Positions 1 through 6,560 of a stretch of 64,000 nucleotides of DNA are shown here, piece after piece. The notes beneath the pieces were generated by a model. That model was not told where the DNA came from. It made no database searches and saw only the letters and a program-made list of their open reading frames with translations. This DNA is from VXOI01 sp965261945. Lineage in GTDB: Bacteria > Chloroflexota > Dehalococcoidia > Lucifugimonadales > UBA3495. Numbering within the stretch: the stretch's first letter is position 1; every line of letters begins with the position of its first letter. Where the stretch lies: contig CBDHEF010000002.1 of assembly GCA_965261945.1 (NCBI GenBank), positions 2,790,001 to 2,854,000 of the forward strand. Reading direction: 5' to 3'. Both the position numbers and the translations under genes were made by a program.

Positions 1-1
1 A

Positions 2-625
2 AACCTGGGCCGTTGGTTCGGGGACGCCAAGGTGATGCTGGCCAGCGACCTGATTGCCGGCGTGGCCGACCCGGAGTTGACCGGGGTGAGCATGGGCGCC
101 TGCTACTATCAGTCGGGGGAGAACTTCCACCGGGTGCTCAGCCGACTGCCTTACCGGGTAACCCTGGAGAACACCAGCACCGGGCGGGAAGAAGACTCGG
201 TAGAATACCTGCCCCACCAGCACTTTGTGGCAACGTTCCAGCCTGCCGAGCAGTACGAATCGTCGTGGCTGCACCAGGAGTGGGACAATCCGCAGGAATA
301 CGAACTGACGATTACCGACCCGGACGGCGTGGTGCTGGAGCGCCAGCCCGTAACCGGATACCTGGAGCCGGAGAATCGCCAGCCCGCCACCGGACTGCGG
401 CTGATTATCGACCGCCTCGGCCCGGTGTACGTAGAAAAGAGGTACGAAGGAGCAGGACTGCCCTGGAGGAAGAGAGTTACGGTGGTGGAAAACCCGCCGT
501 GGCAGACAAAGGATCAGCGGGATGTACTGGAGGATGCGCGTCAAAGGCAACGCACGCGCGAGGGCGGACGTCGCCAGCAAACCGCGGGGCAGTTGGATAG
601 CCAGTTAGATCACCCCGAAGCGTAA
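2..625 (+). CDS. C-terminal part of an unrecognised protein (5' end outside the window)
   Basis: The frame is open from the first complete codon to the TAA at 623-625, giving at least 207 residues. An in-frame GTG occurs at 32, but coding-like sequence (NLGRWFGDAKV) precedes it, so the gene probably starts upstream of the window. The middle is acidic and aromatic-rich and looks like a soluble beta-rich domain; the last 50 residues are charged, Gln/Arg-rich and probably disordered (EDARQRQRTREGG). No signal peptide or membrane segment is visible in this part. I do not recognise the family and assign no function. Confidence 0.6.
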   Translation, partial: NLGRWFGDAKVMLASDLIAGVADPELTGVSMGACYYQSGENFHRVLSRLPYRVTLENTSTGREEDSVEYLPHQHFVATFQPAEQYESSWLHQEWDNPQEYELTITDPDGVVLERQPVTGYLEPENRQPATGLRLIIDRLGPVYVEKRYEGAGLPWRKRVTVVENPPWQTKDQRDVLEDARQRQRTREGGRRQQTAGQLDSQLDHPEA

Positions 626-715
626 TTTCCAACCCCGGCGCAAGCGCAAGAAAAGGCGGGCGACCTGTCACCAGGCGCCCGCTCTGCGTTGGGCTTGTTC
701 TACCGGCCGACTGCT

Positions 716-997
716 CTACACCCGCCACATATCCCCGGTCTGGAAGATGAGATCCACCTGGCAGATTTCGTCGGCGGGCCAGCCGGCCAGCTTCATCCAG
801 TCCTCGAAGTGGGACTGCTCCACGGCCTCGCATTCGGTGAAGAGCTTGCCGCGGGACGTGTCGGCGTAGACCTTCAGTATCGTGGTGCGGCGGTCGGGGC
901 GCCACTTGCTCACCCCTCCGGTGTAGGCGCCCAGCTTCTCCCGCAGTTGGGCCTCGGTCAGTCCCTCGATTGTGTGCGTGGCTAGAAACCTGGCCAT
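716..997 (-). CDS. Small protein, possibly DUF4242-like
   Basis: A 93-residue soluble protein starting MARFLATHTIEGLT and ending QTGDMWRV. The pattern of an N-terminal strand, a helix rich in Glu/Leu, a strand (KVYADTSRGKLFTECEA) and a final helix-strand resembles small ferredoxin-like folds such as DUF4242. That is a weak impression from pattern, not a firm assignment. It lies upstream of the MaoC-like genes on the same strand only in the sense of orientation: they are transcribed towards it, with a repeat element (1052-1087) between. No catalytic motif is seen. Confidence 0.6.
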   Translation of the reverse strand: MARFLATHTIEGLTEAQLREKLGAYTGGVSKWRPDRRTTILKVYADTSRGKLFTECEAVEQSHFEDWMKLAGWPADEICQVDLIFQTGDMWRV

Positions 998-1051
998 ACA
1001 GCGTTTACCTCATTCAGGCCGGATTAAGTCTGCGTTTGGGTGCAGGGGAAC

Positions 1052-1087
1052 GCCCTCACCCTAACCCTTTCCCAGAGGGAGAGGGGA
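1052..1087. repeat. Dispersed palindromic repeat, family B
   Basis: A copy of the CCCTCACCCTAACCC element followed by an imperfect inverted pair (cccagagg/gagaggg). It lies between two minus-strand genes. The same element recurs about twenty times in the window, nearly always between genes. Confidence 0.85.
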
Positions 1088-1124
1088 TTTTGTTCTTGCT
1101 CCCCACGTAGAGAGAGGATTGTTT

Positions 1125-1685
1125 CTAGTCCTGGGGCGGGACGAAGGGGTAGGGGATGGGCGGGCCGTCGCGCAGGGGCAGGGCCACGGTGGCCGTGCCG
1201 GGCATACTCTCGATGCCGTCCTGCGTCTTCATGCCGATTTCCAGGTCTATCAGGCCCATGCCGCCCTTTTCCTGCTTGCCGGTTATGCGGCCCCACATGA
1301 TCAGCACATCGCCGGGCACCAGCATCGCCCGGTGCTCGAACTGCGCCTTCCAGGGCCAGCCGTTGGGCAGCGTCCAGTCCTTCAGGTACTGCGGCACCAC
1401 GCTCTGCTTCCACGAACCATGCACCAAGATGCTGGGGTTCCGGTCGTGGTTCAGGCCGAAGTCCAGATCGTAATGAATCCGGTGGAAGTTCTCTATGGCC
1501 GCGCTCCACCGGAACAGGTGCGTGGGAGTGGGGGCGTAGATGTACTTGGGCAGCTCGTCGCCCACCTCCACGTCCTCGAAGTAGGTCTGCTTCTTGTTGC
1601 GCAACTGCTCGCCGCTGGGCTTCTCGTTGTGTTCGAGAATTTGCTCCGCTGGCATCTGGAGCAGTTCTTCCAGTTTTGCGCTCAT
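1125..1685 (-). CDS. MaoC-like dehydratase (hot-dog fold)
   Basis: A 186-residue protein. The segment YFEDVEVGDELP (about residues 35-46) is the usual opening of MaoC-like hydratase/dehydratase domains, which hydrate or dehydrate acyl-CoA or acyl-ACP thioesters. The hot-dog helix region (AAIENFHRIHYD, then ILVHGSWKQS) carries the His and Asp expected near the active site. It is followed by strands with the pattern VPGDVLIMWGRITGK. The start ATG at 1685 follows AGAGGT. It lies downstream of a second MaoC-type gene (1764-2342), separated by a family B repeat, so the two probably act as partner subunits. The substrate cannot be deduced. Confidence 0.88.
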   Translation of the reverse strand: MSAKLEELLQMPAEQILEHNEKPSGEQLRNKKQTYFEDVEVGDELPKYIYAPTPTHLFRWSAAIENFHRIHYDLDFGLNHDRNPSILVHGSWKQSVVPQYLKDWTLPNGWPWKAQFEHRAMLVPGDVLIMWGRITGKQEKGGMGLIDLEIGMKTQDGIESMPGTATVALPLRDGPPIPYPFVPPQD

Positions 1686-1720
1686 CTCATACCTCTGTTG
1701 TCGCGGTGTGCCGGGTTTTC

Positions 1721-1755
1721 ACCCCCACCCTAACCCTCCCCCTGGAGGGGAGGGG
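1721..1755. repeat. Dispersed palindromic repeat, family B
   Basis: Intergenic copy with ccccaccctaaccctcccc followed by an inverted ccctggagggg arm. It separates the two MaoC-type genes. Confidence 0.85.
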
Positions 1756-1763
1756 ATGCGGGG

Positions 1764-2342
1764 TTAGCGGCGGATGGAGGACTGGCGGGTGATGCAGAGC
1801 AGGTCGCCGTCCTGGTTCGTGAAGCTGGTCTCTACGGTGATGATGAGGAAGGCCCGCCCGTCGCGCCCGGAGCGTTCGCGGATGTCGGAGTAACGGTTCT
1901 GGAAGAAAATCTTGTCGCCGATGCTGGGGTACTTGTAGATTTCCAGCTCGTTGCCGGCGTTCAGCACCCGCACCAGGTTGGTCGGCGCCGTGGGCAGCGC
2001 TCCGGGACGCTCGACGCTGCCGATGCCGTCGGACTCGGGGTTCTCATTGAAGGCGTGGGTGATCGGGTCTTCCTGCTCGGGGCGGTGGCGGCCCACCATG
2101 TAGCTGACCATGATGGGCGGGGCGATGACGCCGCCGAACCTGGTCTCCCCGGCGAATTCCTTGTCCCAGTACCGGGGATCGGGGTCCATCACCGCCTGGG
2201 TGAAGCGGCGCAGGTACTCCTCGTCAACGTAGCCCCACGATTCGACCACGTCGCCTTCCACACCGATCATCGCGCGGACTTCCGGCGTGAGGGCCGATTC
2301 GGTGTCGTGCTGGGCCTCCCCAGTCTTACGAGATTGGGTCAT
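1764..2342 (-). CDS. MaoC/FAS1-type dehydratase N-terminal domain protein
   Basis: A 192-residue protein preceded by AAGGAGACGGCC, a good ribosome site for the ATG at 2342. After a polar N-terminus (about residues 1-30), WGYVDEEYLRRFTQAVMDP and the later GGVIAPPIMVSYM match the N-terminal hot-dog domain of FAS1-like and MaoC dehydratases, where the Pro-Pro-rich loop precedes the central helix. The C-terminal strands (GDKIFFQNRYSDIRERSGRDG) are also typical. With the downstream MaoC-like gene it probably forms a heteromeric acyl-thioester hydratase. An alternative is a mesaconyl-CoA or beta-hydroxyacyl hydratase half. Confidence 0.85.
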   Translation of the reverse strand: MTQSRKTGEAQHDTESALTPEVRAMIGVEGDVVESWGYVDEEYLRRFTQAVMDPDPRYWDKEFAGETRFGGVIAPPIMVSYMVGRHRPEQEDPITHAFNENPESDGIGSVERPGALPTAPTNLVRVLNAGNELEIYKYPSIGDKIFFQNRYSDIRERSGRDGRAFLIITVETSFTNQDGDLLCITRQSSIRR

Positions 2343-2460
2343 GGCCGTCTCCTTTTGACGTAACGAAGGGGTGGCGAAGCAAAGTGATATAACGGCAAAA
2401 GATTACCCCAGCCCCCGCAGATTCGTCAACCGGGATTCGGCGGGGCCGGGGTGGCTTTTA

Positions 2461-2487
2461 GTTGTTCCCTCTCCCTTGAGGGGAGAA
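2461..2487. repeat. Family B repeat, short form
   Basis: Contains ccctctcccttgaggggag, the palindromic arm pair without the CCCTAACCC part. It lies in the gap upstream of the divergent MaoC and small membrane protein genes. Confidence 0.6.
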
Positions 2488-2519
2488 TTGAAAGGCCCGG
2501 CTGGCGCCCCCCCAAATCC

Positions 2520-2547
2520 TTGACACCGGGTTGACTAAGGGTATAGC
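2520..2547 (+). promoter_or_regulatory. Candidate sigma70-like promoter
   Basis: TTGACA at 2520-2525, a 16-nt spacer, then TATAGC at 2542-2547. This would start a transcript near 2554, about 70 nt upstream of the small membrane protein gene at 2625. It is a motif match only. Confidence 0.4.
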
Positions 2548-2624
2548 CTCCCAGTATCGAGCCTATCTCGTGACGGTGCAGGTACAAGGCGACCCAATTG
2601 AAGTCCAATCCGTCGTGAGGGGAG

Positions 2625-3107
2625 TTGCAAGAGGGACAGAACGCCGCGCCCGGCTACAACCAGAACATTCTGGCGGACTACTTGGGGCTGCTGTGGCTTC
2701 CCGTCGGATTTGCTCTTGCGGCGGTTATAGCAACTTGGACAGTGTGGCATTTTACATCAGAGCCATGCACTCTTGAATTAGCAAAAACCTCCGGGTGCAG
2801 TTTGTCGAGTTTGGCTAAATTCATTAACCTTGACTTGCTGAACAAGATGTTTGCCCACGGAGCTATCGCCGGTGGAGCCGGAGGTTTCGGGAGCTACGTT
2901 ATGCTGAGACTGGAACGGCAAGCTAGAGAAAGGGCCGAAAGAGAATTGGCCGAAGAGCGTCGGCAAGCCGCTGAAGAGCGTCAGCAAGCCGCTGAAGAGC
3001 GCCGGCAAGCCGCTGAAAACCAGCAACGGTTACTGGAAATGATCCTCGAACTCACAAGGGGAACTCCCAACGGGAGTCAAGAGCAAGGCAGTTCCGAACA
3101 CGGATAG
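2625..3107 (+). CDS. Small membrane protein with 21-bp heptad-repeat coiled coil
   Basis: A 160-residue protein with a TTG start directly after GAGGGGAG; the start is uncertain because the spacing is short. A membrane helix is visible at about residues 24-42 (PVGFALAAVIATWTVWHF) and a second hydrophobic Gly/Ala-rich stretch at about 77-93. Then comes a charged coiled coil in which the heptad ERRQAAE is repeated (about residues 105-135), encoded by exact or near-exact 21-bp units. The tail is polar. A strong hairpin terminator follows 17 nt after the stop. One of several unrelated-looking small genes in this window with the same membrane-plus-heptad plan; function unknown. Confidence 0.7.
   Translation: MQEGQNAAPGYNQNILADYLGLLWLPVGFALAAVIATWTVWHFTSEPCTLELAKTSGCSLSSLAKFINLDLLNKMFAHGAIAGGAGGFGSYVMLRLERQARERAERELAEERRQAAEERQQAAEERRQAAENQQRLLEMILELTRGTPNGSQEQGSSEHG
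2949..3011 (+). repeat. In-frame 21-bp minisatellite (3 units)
   Basis: Three 21-bp units at 2949-2969, 2970-2990 and 2991-3011 encode the heptad ERRQAAE or ERQQAAE. They differ at only a few positions, as expected for recent slippage expansion. Confidence 0.85.
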
Positions 3108-3124
3108 TATCCTCGATCTAAAGC

Positions 3125-3153
3125 AAAGCCCCGACCGGCGGAGTCGGGGCTTT
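3125..3153 (+). terminator. Intrinsic terminator
   Basis: Perfect 11-bp stem aaagccccgac / gtcggggcttt with a 7-nt loop, followed by a pyrimidine-rich run (ccctttg). It starts 17 nt after the stop of the upstream gene. Confidence 0.85.
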
Positions 3154-3220
3154 CCCTTTGCCTTGTCCGTTGCTTGTTTGCTGTATGACTGCTGATGCGT
3201 GAATGAGTTTCTCAACCATC

Positions 3221-3247
3221 CCGTCATTCCCGCCTTCGCGGGAATCC
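3221..3247 (-). repeat. Dispersed palindromic repeat, family A
   Basis: Variant of the element with core cccgc-nnn-gcggg flanked by gattcc and atgacgg arms, here in the reverse orientation and with cct in place of ttt in the loop. It pairs with the direct copy at 3311-3337. Confidence 0.9.
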
Positions 3248-3310
3248 ACGTTGCCAGGCTGCCGGTGGTCGTGTTGTACGGTGGTCGCGTTGTACGTGGT
3301 TGGCCCTCTC

Positions 3311-3337
3311 GGATTCCCGCTTTCGCGGGAATGACGG
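3311..3337 (+). repeat. Dispersed palindromic repeat, family A
   Basis: Canonical copy: ggattcccgctttcgcggg followed by aatgacgg. The same 27-bp sequence occurs at 6967, 13943 and 30458 and reversed at 30365. Confidence 0.95.
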
Positions 3338-3380
3338 GTTATAGGGCGTTCAGCGAGGGGTTATAGGGCGTTCAGCGAGG
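3337..3380 (+). repeat. Perfect 22-bp tandem duplication
   Basis: The unit ggttatagggcgttcagcga plus gg occurs twice back to back with no mismatch. It follows directly on the family A repeat. Confidence 0.85.
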
Positions 3381-3445
3381 GCGCGCCCCACAGAGTCAAC
3401 CGGCGCATAGACATCTGCGACAATGGTCGCTCACCAGCGGGGGGA

Positions 3446-3481
3446 CGCCCTCACCCTAACCCTCTCCCGGAGGGAGGGGGG
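3446..3481. repeat. Dispersed palindromic repeat, family B
   Basis: cgccctcaccctaaccctc followed by tcccggaggga. Lies 3' of the isochorismatase-fold gene. Confidence 0.85.
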
Positions 3482-3525
3482 ACAACCACAGGAGAGAGAA
3501 CAAACAAAGGTACTTGGTCCCCGGT

Positions 3526-4134
3526 CTATGCCAGCGCGACGATTACCTCTTCGCTGTTGGATATGGTGGACAGGAAGGGCAGGGCGACACTGAGGGAGGC
3601 GTCGTGGGCCTCCTGGCTCACCGAGGCGCAGCAGTCGCCGACCACCACGACGTTGTAGCCCCGGTCGCTGGCCTCGCGGGCGGTGCCTTCGACGACGAAG
3701 TTGGTGGCGACCCCGGCGAGCAGCAGTGTGCCGATGCGCTTGTTCTTGAGAATCGGCTCCAGGTCGGAGGCCATGAAGGCGGAGACGCCGCGCTTGGTTA
3801 CCACCGGCTCGCCCTCCTGCGGGGCAACTGCGTCGTGGATGGAGGCGCCCCAGGTGCCTTCGACCAGGGCGTTTGCGCCGTGGAGTCCCTGCCAGAGGCC
3901 GGCGTTGGCGGGACGCTCCGGGTAGCCGGGACGGAACTTGACCGAAACGTAGATGACCAGGACGCCGGCGTTGCGGGCGGCTGTCAGCAGTTGAGCGGTC
4001 TTGCCCAGCACGTCGTTGTCCTTCACCATCTGGGCAAAGCCGAAGTCCTTGAAGGCTCCTTCCTCGTGTACGATGTCGTTCTCGAAGTCCATGGCCAGCA
4101 GGGCGGTGTGGCCGGGGTTCAGTTCCAGTGCCAT
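3526..4134 (-). CDS. Isochorismatase-fold hydrolase with the nucleophile Cys replaced by Val
   Basis: A 202-residue protein. The start at 4134 is chosen over an in-frame ATG at 4146 because GGAGG lies 5 nt upstream of 4134. The fold is clear: TALLAMDFEND gives the catalytic Asp (D16) and VVTKRGVSAF the catalytic Lys (K114). The family signature GVxTNxCVExT reads GVATNFVVEGTAREA, so the Cys nucleophile of the cysteine-hydrolase members is Val147; the codons on the minus strand are TTC GTC GTC. True isochorismatases (EntB, PhzD) also lack this Cys and hydrolyse a vinyl ether with Asp and Lys, so a Cys-independent reaction is possible. An inactive or binding protein is the alternative. Confidence 0.9.
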   Translation of the reverse strand: MALELNPGHTALLAMDFENDIVHEEGAFKDFGFAQMVKDNDVLGKTAQLLTAARNAGVLVIYVSVKFRPGYPERPANAGLWQGLHGANALVEGTWGASIHDAVAPQEGEPVVTKRGVSAFMASDLEPILKNKRIGTLLLAGVATNFVVEGTAREASDRGYNVVVVGDCCASVSQEAHDASLSVALPFLSTISNSEEVIVALA

Positions 4135-4440
4135 GATGTCCTCCATAGCGCCGTCGGGCGCTGGAATTTCGGATACGGCAGGCCGGAGTTATTATAATAC
4201 TTGCGGGGACGCCCCCACCCTGGCCCTGCCCGGAGGGAGAGGGGACAACCCAAAGTGGCGCGGATAAACCGCGGCTCTGGGGGCGGATGCTAGATGTTAT
4301 AATGGGGAATCAGCATTGCCTTTTCGGAATTCGACGCCCCCTCGGTGTGCTTCAGAGTGCTGTTTGGGTGTCTGAATTCCGGCGGGCAGGCAGCGGGGAC
4401 ACCCCGCTTCCTTCAGGTTAAGGTGCTTCAAGGACGAACC
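4135..4440. promoter_or_regulatory. Divergent intergenic region with two TATAAT boxes
   Basis: This 306-bp gap lies between divergent genes. ATTATAAT at 4191-4198 contains a TATAAT on either strand and could serve the isochorismatase-fold gene (start 4134). TATAAT at 4298-4303 could serve the aminotransferase gene (start 4441). No good -35 hexamer accompanies either. A family B repeat sits between them. Confidence 0.35.
4210..4244. repeat. Dispersed palindromic repeat, family B (divergent copy)
   Basis: gcccccaccctggccctgcc followed by cggagggagagggg. It lies between the two candidate -10 boxes of a divergent promoter region. Confidence 0.75.
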
Positions 4441-5553
4441 ATGCTGAAAATCGAACCCCAGAACCTGCGCACCCCCGGACCCACTCCCATTCCCGACGAC
4501 ATTGTCGAGGCCATGGGCAACCCGATGATCAACCATCGGGGACCTGAGTTCGACGAACTTATCAAGAAGGTCACCGCCCAACTGAAACAGGTCTTTATGA
4601 CCTCCAACGACCTGTTCATCCTGACCGCCTCCGGCACCGGAGCGCTGGAGGCCTCGCTGGTCAACACGCTGTCGCCCGGCGATAAGGTGGTGGCGGCGAC
4701 GGCCGGCTCCTTCGGCGACCGCTTCATCGACATGGCCGTGGCCTTCGGCGCCGACGTGAACCGGCTGGACTTCGAATGGGGCGAACCCGTTGACCCCGAC
4801 GCCATCCGGCAGGCCCTTCGGGAGGACCCGGAAGTCAAAGCCGTCATGGTCACCCACAACGAGACCTCCACCGGCGTCACGCATCCGCTGGAGGAGATCG
4901 CCCGCATCGTCAAGCAGGAGTTCGACAAGCTGCTGCTGGTGGACGCGGTGAGCAGCCTCGGCTGCCTGCCCCTGCCGGTGGATGCTTGGGACTGCGACCT
5001 GGTGGGCACTGCCTCGCAGAAGGGCTTTATGATTCCGCCCGGCCTGGCCTTCATCAGCGTCAGCGAGCGGGCCTGGGAAGCCCAGAAGACGGCGACCATG
5101 CCCCGTTTCTACTTCGACCTGGAAGAGGCCAAGAGAACGCTGGAGCGCGGCCAGACCCCCTTCACGCCCAACGTGGCCGCGATGTACGGGCTCTCGCTGG
5201 GCCTCGACAAGATTCTCGGCGAGGGGCTGGAAGGCGTTTTCGGGCGCCACGCCTCCATCGGCCAGTACACCCGCGACAGCATCCGCGAGCTGGGGCTGGA
5301 GCTGCTGGTCTCCGACGAGCGCTATGCCTCCAACACCGTAACGGCGGTGAAGATGCCCGAGGGCATTGACGGCCGGGCGCTGATGGGCCGCCTGCGTACC
5401 GAGAAGAACGTGGTGCTGGCCGGCGGGCAGGGCAAGCTGAGCAGCAGCATCTTCCGCATCGGGCATCTCGGCCACGTCTCCGAAGACGACATCGAAGAAG
5501 TCATCGACGCCCTCAAAGAGTTGCTGCCCGAAGTGGGATTCAGCGCAAACTAG
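4441..5553 (+). CDS. Class V aminotransferase, alanine/serine-glyoxylate type
   Basis: A 370-residue PLP enzyme; ATG at 4441 follows AAGGACGAACC. The N-terminal TPGPTPIPDDIVEAM, the phosphate-loop ASGTGALEAS (about residues 63-72), LLLVDAVSSLG with the PLP-binding Asp168, and TASQKGF with Schiff-base Lys194 match alanine-glyoxylate and serine-glyoxylate aminotransferases. The length fits. Such enzymes transfer amino groups to glyoxylate in photorespiratory-type or serine-cycle metabolism, or act as purine-catabolic aminotransferases. The exact donor cannot be told. A coiled-coil gene follows on the same strand after a palindrome. Confidence 0.93.
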   Translation: MLKIEPQNLRTPGPTPIPDDIVEAMGNPMINHRGPEFDELIKKVTAQLKQVFMTSNDLFILTASGTGALEASLVNTLSPGDKVVAATAGSFGDRFIDMAVAFGADVNRLDFEWGEPVDPDAIRQALREDPEVKAVMVTHNETSTGVTHPLEEIARIVKQEFDKLLLVDAVSSLGCLPLPVDAWDCDLVGTASQKGFMIPPGLAFISVSERAWEAQKTATMPRFYFDLEEAKRTLERGQTPFTPNVAAMYGLSLGLDKILGEGLEGVFGRHASIGQYTRDSIRELGLELLVSDERYASNTVTAVKMPEGIDGRALMGRLRTEKNVVLAGGQGKLSSSIFRIGHLGHVSEDDIEEVIDALKELLPEVGFSAN

Positions 5554-5572
5554 CCTGCGGCCCCGAACACCC

Positions 5573-5599
5573 GTAGGGGCGCAGGCCATGCGCCCCTAC
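5573..5599. repeat. Palindromic hairpin after the aminotransferase gene
   Basis: gtaggggcgca / tgcgcccctac with a 5-nt loop, a stem of 11 bp. There is no T-run, so it may be a dispersed repeat rather than an intrinsic terminator. A related palindrome is at 6147-6168. Confidence 0.75.
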
Positions 5600-5657
5600 A
5601 CCGACAGGGCGGGATACGTACTGGCAATGCCGAACAATAGAGCAGCGGAGCGTAGAA

Positions 5658-6098
5658 GTGTCGGTTTCCCAATTGGAAAAGGCAATGGCCAATCTCCGCA
5701 TGGGCCTTGCCGAAATGGAGCACAAAGAGTCGCAACTGGACGCGCAGATTTCGCAGTTCCGGCAGCAGCTTCGCCGGGTGCCGCGCCAGGCGATGTACGG
5801 GCAGGCCAGCCTCGACGTATCGCTGGCTGCCATGGGCGAGATCGAGGAGCGGCTGACCGATGCCGAGGCCGTGCGGCGCAGATTGCTCCAGATCAAGGCC
5901 TCCGCGCAGCAGGAATTGGAGGCGCTCATAGTGCTGAAGCAGGTGGACGAGGCCCGAAACAGGCTGGCGGACCTGAAACGGCGCAGGACCGACGACTCGG
6001 AAACGGCGTCTGAAATTCGCCGCCTGGAGCAGTTCATCGCCGTCCAGGGCAAGCGAGCCGAGCAGTCCATCACGGCCCGCTACGAGGAACGGGGCTGA
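5658..6098 (+). CDS. Coiled-coil protein of unknown function
   Basis: A 146-residue protein, probably GTG-started. It is almost wholly predicted helical with heptad spacing (MSVSQLEKAMANLRMGLAEM at the start, later EIRRLEQFIAVQGKRAEQS), a short Gly/Pro break near residue 45, and no membrane segment. It lies 104 nt downstream of the aminotransferase gene and before the palindrome at 6147-6168. I do not recognise a family; a structural or scaffold role is the most that can be said. Confidence 0.6.
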   Translation: MSVSQLEKAMANLRMGLAEMEHKESQLDAQISQFRQQLRRVPRQAMYGQASLDVSLAAMGEIEERLTDAEAVRRRLLQIKASAQQELEALIVLKQVDEARNRLADLKRRRTDDSETASEIRRLEQFIAVQGKRAEQSITARYEERG

Positions 6099-6146
6099 GC
6101 GCAGCGGGCCTGCCAGCGGACTACAACCAACCGGCTATAAAACGTG

Positions 6147-6168
6147 GGGGCGCACAGCTGTGCGCCCC
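6147..6168. terminator. Perfect 22-bp palindrome between converging transcripts
   Basis: ggggcgcacagctgtgcgcc plus cc is self-complementary throughout. It lies 48 nt past the coiled-coil gene and 29 nt past the stop of the minus-strand mini-ORF at 6198-6323, so it could end both transcripts. No T-run is present. Confidence 0.5.
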
Positions 6169-6197
6169 TTCAGCGTTTTCAGAGGGTGTGCAGGGTG

Positions 6198-6323
6198 CTA
6201 CTTCTTGGGAGCAGGGGGATTATTCCCTCTCCCGCCGCCCGACGGGTTTCCCGTTGTGCTTGGCCCGTTGTTAGGCTTGCCGCCACCACCACCCTTTCCG
6301 CCTCTGGCTGCTACCTGTATCGT
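6198..6323 (-). CDS. Possible 41-residue glycine-rich protein with an ACG in the start position
   Basis: On the minus strand, GGAGG (6335-6331) is followed after 7 nt by ACG at 6323, then 41 sense codons and TAG at 6200-6198. The product is Gly/Asn/Pro-rich with Lys ends: GGKGGGGGKPNNGPSTTG in the middle and PPAPKK at the end. No ATG, GTG or TTG lies in frame upstream before a stop. The ribosome site, spacing, biased composition and downstream palindrome suggest a real or recently damaged small gene whose ATG became ACG. Chance is the alternative. Confidence 0.35.
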   Translation of the reverse strand, partial: TIQVAARGGKGGGGGKPNNGPSTTGNPSGGGRGNNPPAPKK

Positions 6324-6450
6324 GTTAATTCCTCCACGCTTAGAAATCCGGGCGGATAGTACAGCCCGGCAGTGTATTTATGCGCAAGCAACCACGCTTT
6401 CTGGTTTGCTGATGCGTGAATTTACAATAGAAATCTTGTGCGCCAAAAAG

Positions 6451-6477
6451 TCATTCTTGCGAAAGCGGGAATGACGG
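6451..6477 (+). repeat. Family A palindromic repeat (degenerate)
   Basis: tcattcttgcgaaagcggga followed by atgacgg; one arm carries mismatches relative to the canonical element. Confidence 0.7.
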
Positions 6478-6506
6478 TGGATATGACGACGCTCGCTAAG
6501 GGTGGT

Positions 6507-6532
6507 GGATTCCCGCTTTCGCGAGAATGACG
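6507..6532 (+). repeat. Family A palindromic repeat
   Basis: ggattcccgctttcgcgaga followed by atgacga: one mismatch in the stem relative to canonical copies. It ends 29 nt from the 3' end of the DUF1015 gene. Confidence 0.85.
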
Positions 6533-6560
6533 ATGTTCGTTGTTTCTGGCTCACGCACCC

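Larger units (their letters stand above)
3108..3525. other. Intergenic region rich in repeats
   Basis: About 420 bases without a convincing gene. It holds the terminator at 3125-3153, two opposite copies of the family A palindrome (3221-3247 and 3311-3337), an imperfect 15-16 bp tandem repeat (gtggtcgtgttgtac type, about 3266-3297), a perfect 22-bp tandem duplication (3337-3380) and a family B element (3446-3481). Confidence 0.7.

Noticed and set aside
13..600. Arg/Gly-rich frame overlapping the first gene
   Set aside because: Composition typical of a shifted high-GC frame; the other frame is open from the window's edge and looks like a folded protein.
4297..5589. 430-codon open frame antisense to the aminotransferase gene
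   Set aside because: It mirrors the codon pattern of the opposite gene in high-GC DNA; the aminotransferase frame carries every family motif and a ribosome site.
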